11,104 nucleotides of DNA from Methanoculleus marisnigri (GTDB lineage: Archaea; Halobacteriota; Methanomicrobia; Methanomicrobiales; Methanoculleaceae). A program made the translations under genes and the position numbers. How positions within the stretch are numbered: the first letter of the stretch is position 1; every line of letters begins with the position of its first letter. Shown here piece by piece: positions 1-5,612 of the stretch. The stretch covers positions 1-11,104 of the forward strand of contig DASQ01000004.1 in assembly GCA_002503885.1 (NCBI GenBank), read 5' to 3'. The notes beneath the pieces are model-generated. The model did not search any database. It saw only the letters and a list, made by a program, of their open reading frames with translations, and was not told the DNA's origin.

Positions 1-2
1 TG

Positions 3-947
3 CGAAACAGGCCCGATAAGAAACCGGTATTCCACCACTTTGTCGCTCTCCCGCGAAACTTCGTCGCGGCCGAAGACTCCTTCTCCTACATGAATGACCT
101 CGCCTGGATCCAGGATATCGCCCTGAAGCTTGGCATTGCGCTGGAACTCTATGACCCGGAGAACAGCGAGATCGTCGAACTCGAGAAACAGTCTGAGGAG
201 GCCGTGCGGTCCTACTACAGGGCCCGGGACTGCATCGTCACCGACGACTTCGGGACGATTCATATCAAGAAGATCGTCGATTCGATACGAGGCGAGGCTC
301 GAGAAGAGTTGATTGCGCTGCTCGGAACCCGATCGGGTGCCATCACCGATGAGCAGTGGCTCCATCTGCTCCGGCAGGCCTACGGCAATGAGTCGACGAT
401 CAACGTATCGAGCCTCCGCTGGCTTCTCATCATCTCCGGGAGAGATCCGCAGACGCTGCGATCCCTGCTTCTCATGGGAAAGCAGGACGTACGAACCTCA
501 CCTCCACCGACAAGACCGCTGGACATGCCGAAGATAGGCATCCCGGAACAGACACCCGATACGGCTGACGGAGGGGTTGCAGAACTCGTCGCGGCGCTCA
601 AAGATGGGAAGGACCAGGGGAAGCAGGACCGCGCCGCTCAGAACCTGATGAATATCGGGCCGCCTGCAGTCGGCCCGCTCATCGCGGAGCTGAAACGCAC
701 GGATCGAGCGACGAAGTTGCGGATAATCCGTATTCTCGGGGTCATCAAAGACCAAGGATCGGTCTATCCCCTCACGGAATGCCTGCGGGATCCGGACCGC
801 GAGGTGCGCAAGAGCGCTGCCGATGCATTGGGGAAGATCGGGGACCCGCGAGCGCGGCTGCTTCTCATGAAGGCGCAGCGGGATAGAGATCCCGTGGTGA
901 AACATGCGGTCCGGAAGGCGCTTGAGAGATTGCGAGACGATCGTTGA
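3..947 (+). CDS. HEAT-repeat protein, 5' end outside the window
   Basis: The frame is open from the first complete codon at position 3, and the codons before the ATG at 90 read as ordinary protein (PVFHHFVALPRNFVAAEDSF). The ATG at 90 has no Shine-Dalgarno sequence before it (pyrimidine-rich cttctcctac). I therefore read this as the 3' part of a longer gene; starting at 90 would give 285 residues. Counted from that ATG, residues 1-130 are a helical, charged domain I do not recognise, with a run of alternating acidic and basic residues. Residues 135-160 are a proline-rich linker. Residues 160-285 are HEAT/PBS-lyase-type repeats, recognisable by recurring units such as AVGPLIAELK, VYPLTECLRD, VRKSAADALGKIGD and VVKHAVRKALERL. 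Such repeats usually make a protein-binding superhelix. No signal peptide or membrane segment is visible. The HEAT assignment is secure; the biological role is unknown. Confidence 0.8.
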   Translation, partial: RNRPDKKPVFHHFVALPRNFVAAEDSFSYMNDLAWIQDIALKLGIALELYDPENSEIVELEKQSEEAVRSYYRARDCIVTDDFGTIHIKKIVDSIRGEAREELIALLGTRSGAITDEQWLHLLRQAYGNESTINVSSLRWLLIISGRDPQTLRSLLLMGKQDVRTSPPPTRPLDMPKIGIPEQTPDTADGGVAELVAALKDGKDQGKQDRAAQNLMNIGPPAVGPLIAELKRTDRATKLRIIRILGVIKDQGSVYPLTECLRDPDREVRKSAADALGKIGDPRARLLLMKAQRDRDPVVKHAVRKALERLRDDR

Positions 948-1177
948 TCCGGGAGTACGATACGGTGAAGACGCCGGCACCTCCCCGGCCAGGGACATTC
1001 TCGAACGAAATATTCAGACAAGCCGGCGGGATTGGCACGGACTATGATGAACGTCCGGATCGCAAACAATCAAGGTTAATACCCGGTCGCACCATCGAAT
1101 AATTGTATGAAGGAGCTCCGGCATATCGCCAGTTTTCCTGTTTCCGACGGGTTCACGACGGTCCGTGAGGAGACAGC

Positions 1178-2287
1178 ATGACCGTCCAACCCTACGTCCC
1201 GGAGCCGCTGCCCCCGGCAGGCATCGACTGGGAGACCCATATCCCCCGGATTGCGTCGGCGAACCGCGCCCTCGCCCGGTACGACGGCATCCTCCAGGCG
1301 ATCCCGAACCCACGGCTCCTCCTCTCCCCGCTCCTGACGCAGGAGGCGGTGCTGTCCTCGAGGATCGAGGGAACCCAGGCGTCGCTTGAGGACGTCCTGC
1401 GGTTCGAGGCGAACCCGAAGGAGCCGATCGGCGATGCGGCTCTTGCCGACATTCAGGAGATCATCAACTACCGGGAGGCGCTGAATACCGCGGTGGAGGC
1501 CCTCAAGACCCGACGGCTGGATCTGGCCCTCGTCTGCGACCTGCACCGGATCCTGCTCGCCGGCAGCCGGGGCATGGACCGGGAGCCGGGGTGCGTCCGC
1601 ACGATCCAGAACTTCATCGGGCGGGACGCTCACATCGAACACGCGATCTTTATCCCGCCGGCGCCGGAGGATGTTCCCGGGGCGCTCGGGGACTGGGAGG
1701 CCTACCTGCAGCGGGAGGAGAAGGACGTCCTCGTCCAGCTCTCCGTCCTGAAGGCTCAGTTCGAACTCATCCACCCGTTCTGCGACGGCAACGGGCGTAT
1801 CGGGCGGATGCTCGTGCCCCTCATCCTCTACGAGAAAGGGCTGATCGGGAGCCCGATGTTCTACATCAGCGCCTACCTCGAGCGGAACCGCCCGGTCTAC
1901 TACGAGCGGCTGCTCGCGGTCTCGCGGGACGGGGACTGGAACGGCTGGATCGCGTTCTTCCTCCACGCCATCGAGGAGCAGGCCGGGGCGAACGGCCGGA
2001 AAGCAACGGCGATCCTCGACCTGTATGACGAGATGAAGCGGACGGTGCCGGAGGTGACCCGGTCGCAGTACGCGATCGCCGCGATAGACGCGCTCTTTAA
2101 AACGCCGGTCTTCAGTTCGGCTGAGTTTTACGAGCAGACCGGGATGTCAAGGAGGGCGGCAGAGCGGATCCTCCAGCAGTTCCGGGAACAGGAGATCATC
2201 GCCGTCCTTGAGGAAGGCGGGGGACGGCGTGCCACAACCTATGTCTTCTCACGCCTGCTCGCCATCACCGAGGGGGACCGGTTGTGA
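1178..2287 (+). CDS. Fic-family protein, class II (SoFic-like), probable AMP transferase
   Basis: This 369-residue protein matches the usual length of SoFic-type Fic enzymes, which transfer AMP from ATP to a hydroxyl on a target protein. The start is fixed by GAGGAG at 1167-1172, five bases before the ATG. The core Fic loop is complete at residues 199-210 (HPFCDGNGRIGR), including catalytic His199, the acidic Asp203 and Arg207/Arg210. An N-terminal inhibitory helix motif (S/T)xxxE(G/N) is seen at 60-65 (SSRIEG), so Glu64 would block ATP in the resting state; this makes it class II. The beta-hairpin flap that positions the target lies around 150-160. Residues 290-365 form a winged-helix-like tail (EFYEQTGMSRRAAERILQQF), typical of this subfamily and suggesting DNA binding or autoregulation. 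No separate antitoxin gene is adjacent, as expected for self-inhibited Fic proteins. It is complete and in good codon usage; the target is unknown. Confidence 0.93.
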   Translation: MTVQPYVPEPLPPAGIDWETHIPRIASANRALARYDGILQAIPNPRLLLSPLLTQEAVLSSRIEGTQASLEDVLRFEANPKEPIGDAALADIQEIINYREALNTAVEALKTRRLDLALVCDLHRILLAGSRGMDREPGCVRTIQNFIGRDAHIEHAIFIPPAPEDVPGALGDWEAYLQREEKDVLVQLSVLKAQFELIHPFCDGNGRIGRMLVPLILYEKGLIGSPMFYISAYLERNRPVYYERLLAVSRDGDWNGWIAFFLHAIEEQAGANGRKATAILDLYDEMKRTVPEVTRSQYAIAAIDALFKTPVFSSAEFYEQTGMSRRAAERILQQFREQEIIAVLEEGGGRRATTYVFSRLLAITEGDRL

Positions 2288-2344
2288 GTGTTCTGGTACA
2301 GCAAGCCCGGTTGCGTATGTCAAAACCCCGATGCAGTATACCCA

Positions 2345-2352
2345 TTTATATA
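2345..2352 (+). promoter_or_regulatory. TATA box of an orphan promoter
   Basis: TTTATATA is a near-consensus archaeal TATA box in GC-rich surroundings. A start site about 25 bases downstream would fall near 2377. A good ribosome site (GTGAGGT, 2378-2384) follows four bases before an ATG at 2388. The frame from that ATG is arginine- and glycine-rich and does not look like protein after about 30 residues, so the promoter seems to have lost its gene. It may alternatively drive a short RNA. Confidence 0.5.
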
Positions 2353-2362
2353 CAGGATGGCG

Positions 2363-2429
2363 GTTGTGCGACACGAAGTGAGGTTTCATGCCGCACAAAA
2401 ACGGTAGTGCGACACCGGTGACGCACAAC
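2363..2429. repeat. Operator-like repeat cluster downstream of the TATA box
   Basis: GTGCGACAC occurs twice in direct orientation (2366-2374 and 2407-2415). GTTGTGCG (2363-2370) is mirrored exactly by CGCACAAC (2422-2429), with a further partial copy CGCACAA at 2392-2398. The cluster straddles the predicted transcription start and ribosome site, which is where an archaeal repressor would bind. No cognate regulator can be named. Confidence 0.4.
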
Positions 2430-2545
2430 GATCGGGCCTGGCCGGCCGCCGGGCCCGTGATTTGCGGCGCGGGGGTGGCGGTATCAGCGCGGGAGACGAC
2501 GGGGGGTTCGCGATCGACCGGGCATTGGTGCGGGCGTGGGGGTTG

Positions 2546-2614
2546 CGGTATCCGGCGTACAGGGACTCCGAGGTGGAGTGGGTTGGAGGGGTGCCGGCGG
2601 GGTGGTGGCGGTGA
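2546..2614 (+). pseudogene. Fossil of the N-terminus of a type I restriction specificity subunit
   Basis: One frame reads RYPAYRDSEVEWVGGVPAGWW followed by an Arg codon and a stop (2612-2614). This matches the very conserved N-terminal signature of HsdS subunits, of the form YPxYKDSGVEWLGxVPxGWE, which lies before the first target recognition domain. The match covers about 20 residues and nothing downstream continues it in any frame, so only the tip of the gene survives. HsdS gives DNA sequence specificity to type I restriction-modification complexes; no hsdM or hsdR sequence is visible here. Upstream in the same frame the DNA stays open for a while but is Gly/Arg-rich and unrecognisable. A run of ten G at 2632-2641 lies just downstream. 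Family recognition is fairly sure; the fragment cannot be functional as it stands. Confidence 0.6.
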
Positions 2615-2875
2615 TCGTGAAGGTACTCGGCGGGGGGGGGGTGATGTGAGGACTTCGACACGGCTGACCCCCTGGTTCTTCCGTCCACGCAAGGAGCTCT
2701 CCTCTTCTGCCGCTCCAGGCGATCGATATCATTCCTCATGAGAGGATATGGCATCTTCTGCAGTGAGGGCCTAAAAGCCGTTGAGTATCAGGAAAGACCG
2801 ACGCACCCGCAAAAAGGTGTACGGGTACATACCGCAATCCCGGGATATAAAAGAGGATGCATGCGGTATGGGCGG
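2615..2875. other. Non-coding stretch with G10 tract, inverted repeat and TATA-like box
   Basis: I see no convincing gene. The stretch begins with a G10 homopolymer (2632-2641). Towards its right end a perfect 9-bp inverted repeat (CATACCGCA at 2828-2836, TGCGGTATG at 2862-2870) encloses a TATA-like box (ATATAAAAG, 2845-2853). A weaker stem, ACCCG/CGGGT, lies just to the left. Seen from the minus strand this lies immediately downstream of the PIN-domain stop and includes a CTTTTT run, so it could also serve as that gene's terminator. Confidence 0.4.
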
Positions 2876-3181
2876 TCAGGAGCTCTCTTCAGCAGAAGGG
2901 CGCACCAGCGTAAGGAAGTCTACCCGGTCAAAATCCCGGTCATTCGTCACGAAGTAGTCGATGTGGTGCCGGCATGCCGACGCGGCATGCAGGGCATCAG
3001 AGAACAATAATCCATACTGCTGCGAGATCCTGAGCGTATCAGCCAGGACGTCTGATGTGTCGAGAACTCTGAGGTTGTACTGTTCCATTACTTCCCGGGT
3101 CACGGTATACGGGGTGTCGAGCGTGTTCAGGATCGCCGGGTGCTTCTTGATGTATGCAATAGCTTCCCGTGGTGAAAACAT
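2876..3181 (-). pseudogene. Truncated PIN-domain ribonuclease toxin (C-terminal part)
   Basis: The minus strand encodes about 100 residues of a PIN-domain protein, a metal-dependent RNase usually paired with an antitoxin (VapC type). The conserved C-terminal half is present: SDALHAAS with its metal-binding Asp, and YFVTNDRDFDRV with the last acidic pair. The text from FSPREAIAYIKKHP onward fits a PIN protein. The N-terminal strand with the first catalytic Asp (normally xxDTNVxx) and the following helices, roughly 60 residues, are missing. The open frame does extend upstream to an ATG at 3322, but those 47 residues are unlike any PIN N-terminus and overlap the repeat-bearing relic on the other strand. 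No ribosome site precedes the internal ATG at 3181. No antitoxin gene is left. I call it a decayed toxin; without the first aspartate it should not cut RNA. Confidence 0.7.
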
Positions 3182-3243
3182 CCCGAATATTCCGGAGGGA
3201 ATCCGGCCGATCCGAGAACCGGCTCCATCAGGCGGCTTTTCGT

Positions 3244-3291
3244 GGTGTAAATCAGGGTGTAAAGATGTGAAAACGGGTGTAAATGTGCAAA
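3244..3291 (+). repeat. GGTGTAAA repeats in relic A
   Basis: GGTGTAAA is found three times (3244-3251, 3256-3263, 3276-3283), followed by the variants GTGAAAAC and GTGCAAAC. The third copy lies in a different codon phase from the first two. These occupy the position that the TTGCAA cluster holds in the intact gene. Confidence 0.5.
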
Positions 3292-3348
3292 CGACTGTCC
3301 CGGTCAACCCCGCCACTCGCACCTGGGGGTGCTCAAACTCCTGTCCTC

Positions 3349-3409
3349 GAAACCCAGTGGGTTTCTCGAACTACGCTCCCTCGGAACGTCGTTCTACGAA
3401 CCGTCGTTC
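3349..3409. repeat. Palindrome and short repeats upstream of the integrase
   Basis: GAAACCCA-G-TGGGTTTC (3349-3365) is a perfect 8-bp palindrome around one base. It is followed by two near-identical copies, GAACGTCGTTC (3384-3394) and GAACCGTCGTTC (3398-3409), that overlap a GTTC-TAC-GAAC inverted repeat. It could be a recombination or regulatory site for the adjacent integrase, or a structured RNA segment; the sequence does not decide. Confidence 0.35.
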
Positions 3410-3555
3410 ACCTCACCCCCTCCCGGCGGCAAAGGACGAGCCCTGCCACGTCTGCGGCCGGCGACCGATGTCGTCGTTGAAACGGGGCGGGGGGTCTACC
3501 TCTGCTACGATGGCTTGCGGATGGCAAAGCGGCTGGCGAGGGTGCGGTAGACAAC

Positions 3556-4644
3556 GTGAACTGCATGTTGAAGGTGCCCGGTGGGGCAGAACTGGTCCAG
3601 TGGGAGGATCGGGGGTCTGAACCGGTTACGGTGCTGTTGGAGTGGAGAATTAACTCTTTCCAAAAAGGATTCAAAGATGCCGTGACCATCACACGGATGG
3701 ACCTCGAAGACTTTGTCATCAGGAGGCGAAGGACGTGCAGTCCCTTCACCCTATACGGCGAGATCCTTGAGACCAGGTTGTTCTTCCGCTGGCTCGTGCC
3801 GGAGAGAGAGAAGGAGTTGTTTAAGAACATCAAGAACGTACGCCCACGCAAGAAACTGCCGGTCGAGCAGCTCATTGTTCGCGACGACATCAAAACCCTT
3901 GTAGGTGCCTGCGACAACCAGCGGGATCGGGCACTCATTATGCTCCTGTGGGACTCCGGGTGCAGGATCAGCGAAATACTCTCCCTCAATGTGGGCCGCG
4001 TGCAGTTCGACCGATACGGCGCTGTGGTAATCGTCGATGGGAAGACCGGCCGCCGCCGCCTGCGCCTCATAGACAGCGTTCCTGATCTTCAGCTCTGGTT
4101 GAACATGCACCCGCTTCGAACGGACCCGGCAGCCCCTCTCTTCCTGACCAATACCCGATTCGGGGTCGGTCGCAAGAGGTTGAATTCACGCACCGTCCAG
4201 AACCGCCTCAAGTATCTCCAGAAGACATTGAATCTGGGGAAACCCACCAATCCACACGCCATCCGACACGGCAGGCTAACCGACCTCGTAAAGAAGGGAT
4301 TCTCTGAGATGGAACTTCGTCTGATTGCCGGGTGGGAGAAGAGCAGTAACATGCCTGAAGTGTACGTACACCTCAGCGGTGGAGACATTGAAAGGAAGAT
4401 GCTCGAAAAAGCCGGGTTTGTGGAGGTCACGGTGAATAAAGAACCCAGCCTTCAGCCACTGGAGTGCCCCCGGTGCAAGGCCCTGAACACCTATGATGCC
4501 CTGTTCTGCGCGAAGTGCTCTATGATACTCGTCGAAGAAGTGGCGAGGATGGTGGAGAGCAAGACGGAGAAGGCACAGCAGAGCTTTGATTACGACGCGG
4601 CGATTCAGAAGATGAGAGCAGACCTGGGCCTCCCGGCTCAATAA
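3556..4644 (+). CDS. Tyrosine recombinase/integrase with C-terminal zinc ribbon
   Basis: This 362-residue protein would integrate and excise the element by tyrosine recombination. Residues about 45-95 are a SAM-like core-binding domain (FVIRRRRTCSPFTLYGEIL). Residues 105-285 are the catalytic domain, with Arg137 (GCRISE), Lys163 in the beta-hairpin (VDGKTG), His234 and Arg237 (NPHAIRHGR) and the nucleophile Tyr270 (PEVYVHLSG). The usual second His (LGHxS) is replaced by Trp260 (AGWEKSS), a substitution known to be tolerated, as in Cre. After the catalytic domain comes a zinc ribbon, C304-x2-C307 and C318-x2-C321, common in archaeal integrases. The GTG at 3556 is the first start after the upstream TAG but has no good ribosome site. 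The first 40 residues read poorly, so the true start may be further in. GC content is lower than that of the primase operon. A T7 tract follows the stop. Confidence 0.88.
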   Translation: MNCMLKVPGGAELVQWEDRGSEPVTVLLEWRINSFQKGFKDAVTITRMDLEDFVIRRRRTCSPFTLYGEILETRLFFRWLVPEREKELFKNIKNVRPRKKLPVEQLIVRDDIKTLVGACDNQRDRALIMLLWDSGCRISEILSLNVGRVQFDRYGAVVIVDGKTGRRRLRLIDSVPDLQLWLNMHPLRTDPAAPLFLTNTRFGVGRKRLNSRTVQNRLKYLQKTLNLGKPTNPHAIRHGRLTDLVKKGFSEMELRLIAGWEKSSNMPEVYVHLSGGDIERKMLEKAGFVEVTVNKEPSLQPLECPRCKALNTYDALFCAKCSMILVEEVARMVESKTEKAQQSFDYDAAIQKMRADLGLPAQ

Positions 4645-4656
4645 GACTCCACTCCA

Positions 4657-4663
4657 TTTTTTT
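4657..4663 (+). terminator. T-tract terminator after the integrase
   Basis: Seven consecutive T lie 13 bases after the integrase TAA, the simple oligo-T form used by archaeal RNA polymerase. No strong stem precedes it. Confidence 0.5.
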
Positions 4664-4784
4664 AGTAAAACTCCCTGGGGCTGAATCGCGATGCTGCTTT
4701 CTATCACGCTTGCTCCGTCGTTGTAGCAGCTCTGCCGGTCTCCTGTGCAGTTGGCCCATGCACATACACCGAGCGCGGTTCTCG

Positions 4785-4791
4785 CTTAAAT
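4785..4791 (+). promoter_or_regulatory. Weak TATA-like box before the replication operon
   Basis: CTTAAAT sits in a CG-rich context about 84 bases before the first small gene of the operon. It is the best AT-rich candidate in the 230-base gap between the integrase and the operon, but it is far from consensus. Confidence 0.3.
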
Positions 4792-4874
4792 CACCCCTCA
4801 CCCACCTATTCTGTGTGTGAGAGAGGCCGACGGCCTAACGCCGATCCCACGGCATCTTCGCACAGGAGAACCGC

Positions 4875-5018
4875 ATGGAAGAGATCACCCAGGAAGTACT
4901 CGACCACATCCCGGACCCCATTGCAAAACTCGTCTGGGAGAAGTGGATCGCCGACGGTAAAGCCAGATTGATAACGCCACACAACGAGGGAACGAAATGC
5001 AACGCACAGACAGGATAG
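4875..5018 (+). CDS. Small protein of 47 residues, first gene of the replication operon
   Basis: ATG 4875 is preceded by AGGAGA (4864-4869) at good spacing. The frame reads MEEITQEVLDHIPDPIAKLV, then WEKWIADGKARLI, and stops at TAG 5016-5018. The first 35 residues form an acidic amphipathic helix pattern with good third-position GC, which suggests a real gene. It overlaps the next gene (ATG 4997) by 22 bases, as expected for coupled genes. I do not recognise a family. In element replication operons, small acidic proteins at this position are often regulators, but nothing in the sequence proves it. Confidence 0.55.
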   Translation: MEEITQEVLDHIPDPIAKLVWEKWIADGKARLITPHNEGTKCNAQTG

Positions 5019-5278
5019 ACGGCAGCCCACGGGATGAAGCGTGCACCAACATCGATTCACACGGGACTGCCAACAACTCTTCTCCGTCCGGAGTTATAAG
5101 TCCAACTCCCGAAAAGCGAATGGCAGGTGTCGTCCCGCTCTACCTGGTCCAGCAGGTCGTGGCCGCCGAGATCGGCCGATACGGCCGGGCGGTGCGGGAG
5201 ATCCACATCGTCCGGACCGGCTGCCACTACTACACCGTCACAACCCTGACGGGACAGGAGGTAGCCGGCCATGACTGA
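4997..5278 (+). CDS. Hypothetical protein, 93 residues
   Basis: The ATG at 4997 follows GAGGG (4986-4990) at proper spacing. Residues 1-40 are low-complexity and Ser/Asn/Pro-rich. Residues 42-93 (starting MAGVVPLYLVQQVVAAEIG) read as a compact alpha/beta fold and may be the real protein from an internal ATG at 5120. The stop overlaps the next ATG (5271), indicating translational coupling. No domain is recognised. Its fixed position just before the primase suggests a replication or control role, which is an inference only. Confidence 0.55.
   Translation: MQRTDRIDGSPRDEACTNIDSHGTANNSSPSGVISPTPEKRMAGVVPLYLVQQVVAAEIGRYGRAVREIHIVRTGCHYYTVTTLTGQEVAGHD
5256..5262 (+). promoter_or_regulatory. Strong ribosome binding site
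   Basis: AGGAGGT is fully complementary to the 16S 3' end. It lies eight bases before the ATG at 5271 and fixes the start of the 113-residue protein inside the end of the preceding gene. Confidence 0.65.
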
Positions 5279-5612
5279 ACCCGGAACCCTCTCCCACAGC
5301 GCCGGCGGAGCGCTCCACATCGCCGTCGACGCCGAGCACTACCGGATCGAGGCGGAGGACCTCAAGAGCCTGCTCTTCTATGGCCGGGTAATTCCGATCA
5401 CCGAGGACCGTTCACGGACGACCCCCGGCGGGATCCTGGTCAGCGAGATCGCCATCGAAGGGCATGCGGCGATGAACGCTTCGGGCAAGGCAGTGATGCT
5501 CCATACCCGTGTCGGCTCCTACATCGTCCCGCTCATCAGTTTCCAGCGGGTCGCCCGCGGAGAGGCCATCTCCGCCCCGCTCTTCCCCCTCATCCCGGGG
5601 GTGACGGGATGA
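5271..5612 (+). CDS. Hypothetical protein, 113 residues, coupled to the primase gene
   Basis: This gene starts at ATG 5271 behind a strong AGGAGGT and ends in TGA overlapping the primase start (ATGA at 5609-5612). The composition is rich in beta-strand formers: LHIAVDAEHYRIEAEDLKSL, LLFYGRVIPI, GGILVSEIAIEG, GKAVMLHTRVGSYIVPLISF. There are no cysteines, membrane segments or signal peptide. The alternation of short hydrophobic strands could form a small beta-barrel, but I recognise no family. The four-base overlap means it is made in step with the primase-helicase. Possible roles, all inference, are a replication accessory protein or an autoregulator. Confidence 0.65.
   Translation: MTEPGTLSHSAGGALHIAVDAEHYRIEAEDLKSLLFYGRVIPITEDRSRTTPGGILVSEIAIEGHAAMNASGKAVMLHTRVGSYIVPLISFQRVARGEAISAPLFPLIPGVTG

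Larger units (their letters stand above)
3236..3550 (+). pseudogene. Relic A: frameshifted C-terminal module of an element primase
   Basis: In one frame this begins WCKSGCKDVKTGVNVQTTV, a Cys-x3-Cys spaced, Asn/Lys-rich text like the linker of the primase C-terminal half (CNDGCNSGCNSGCK). It continues to a first zinc pair CHVC (3444-3455). The sense then moves to another frame, VVVETGRGVYLCYDGLRMAKRL, ending at TAG 3548-3550. The intact gene has the same order: linker, CxxC, about 16 residues, CxxC, then YARLVREGN and the stop. The second pair here is C-x2-G, so one ligand is lost. At least one frameshift is needed near 3465. It lies six bases before the integrase start, where a neighbouring replicon's rep gene might end. 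Confidence 0.5.

Noticed and set aside
1076..1966. Long minus-strand ORF of 296 residues
   Set aside because: It mirrors the Fic gene, whose motif and ribosome site are clear; the antisense text is low-complexity and Val/Asp/Arg-rich.
2388..2741. 117-residue ORF behind a good TATA box and ribosome site
   Set aside because: Only the start signals look real. The product is Gly/Arg-rich and its DNA includes the HsdS fossil in another frame, so I do not call it a gene.
4645..4874. tRNA or attB site near the integrase
   Set aside because: No cloverleaf, T-loop GTTCGAA context or CCA-type end could be found by eye here or elsewhere in the window.
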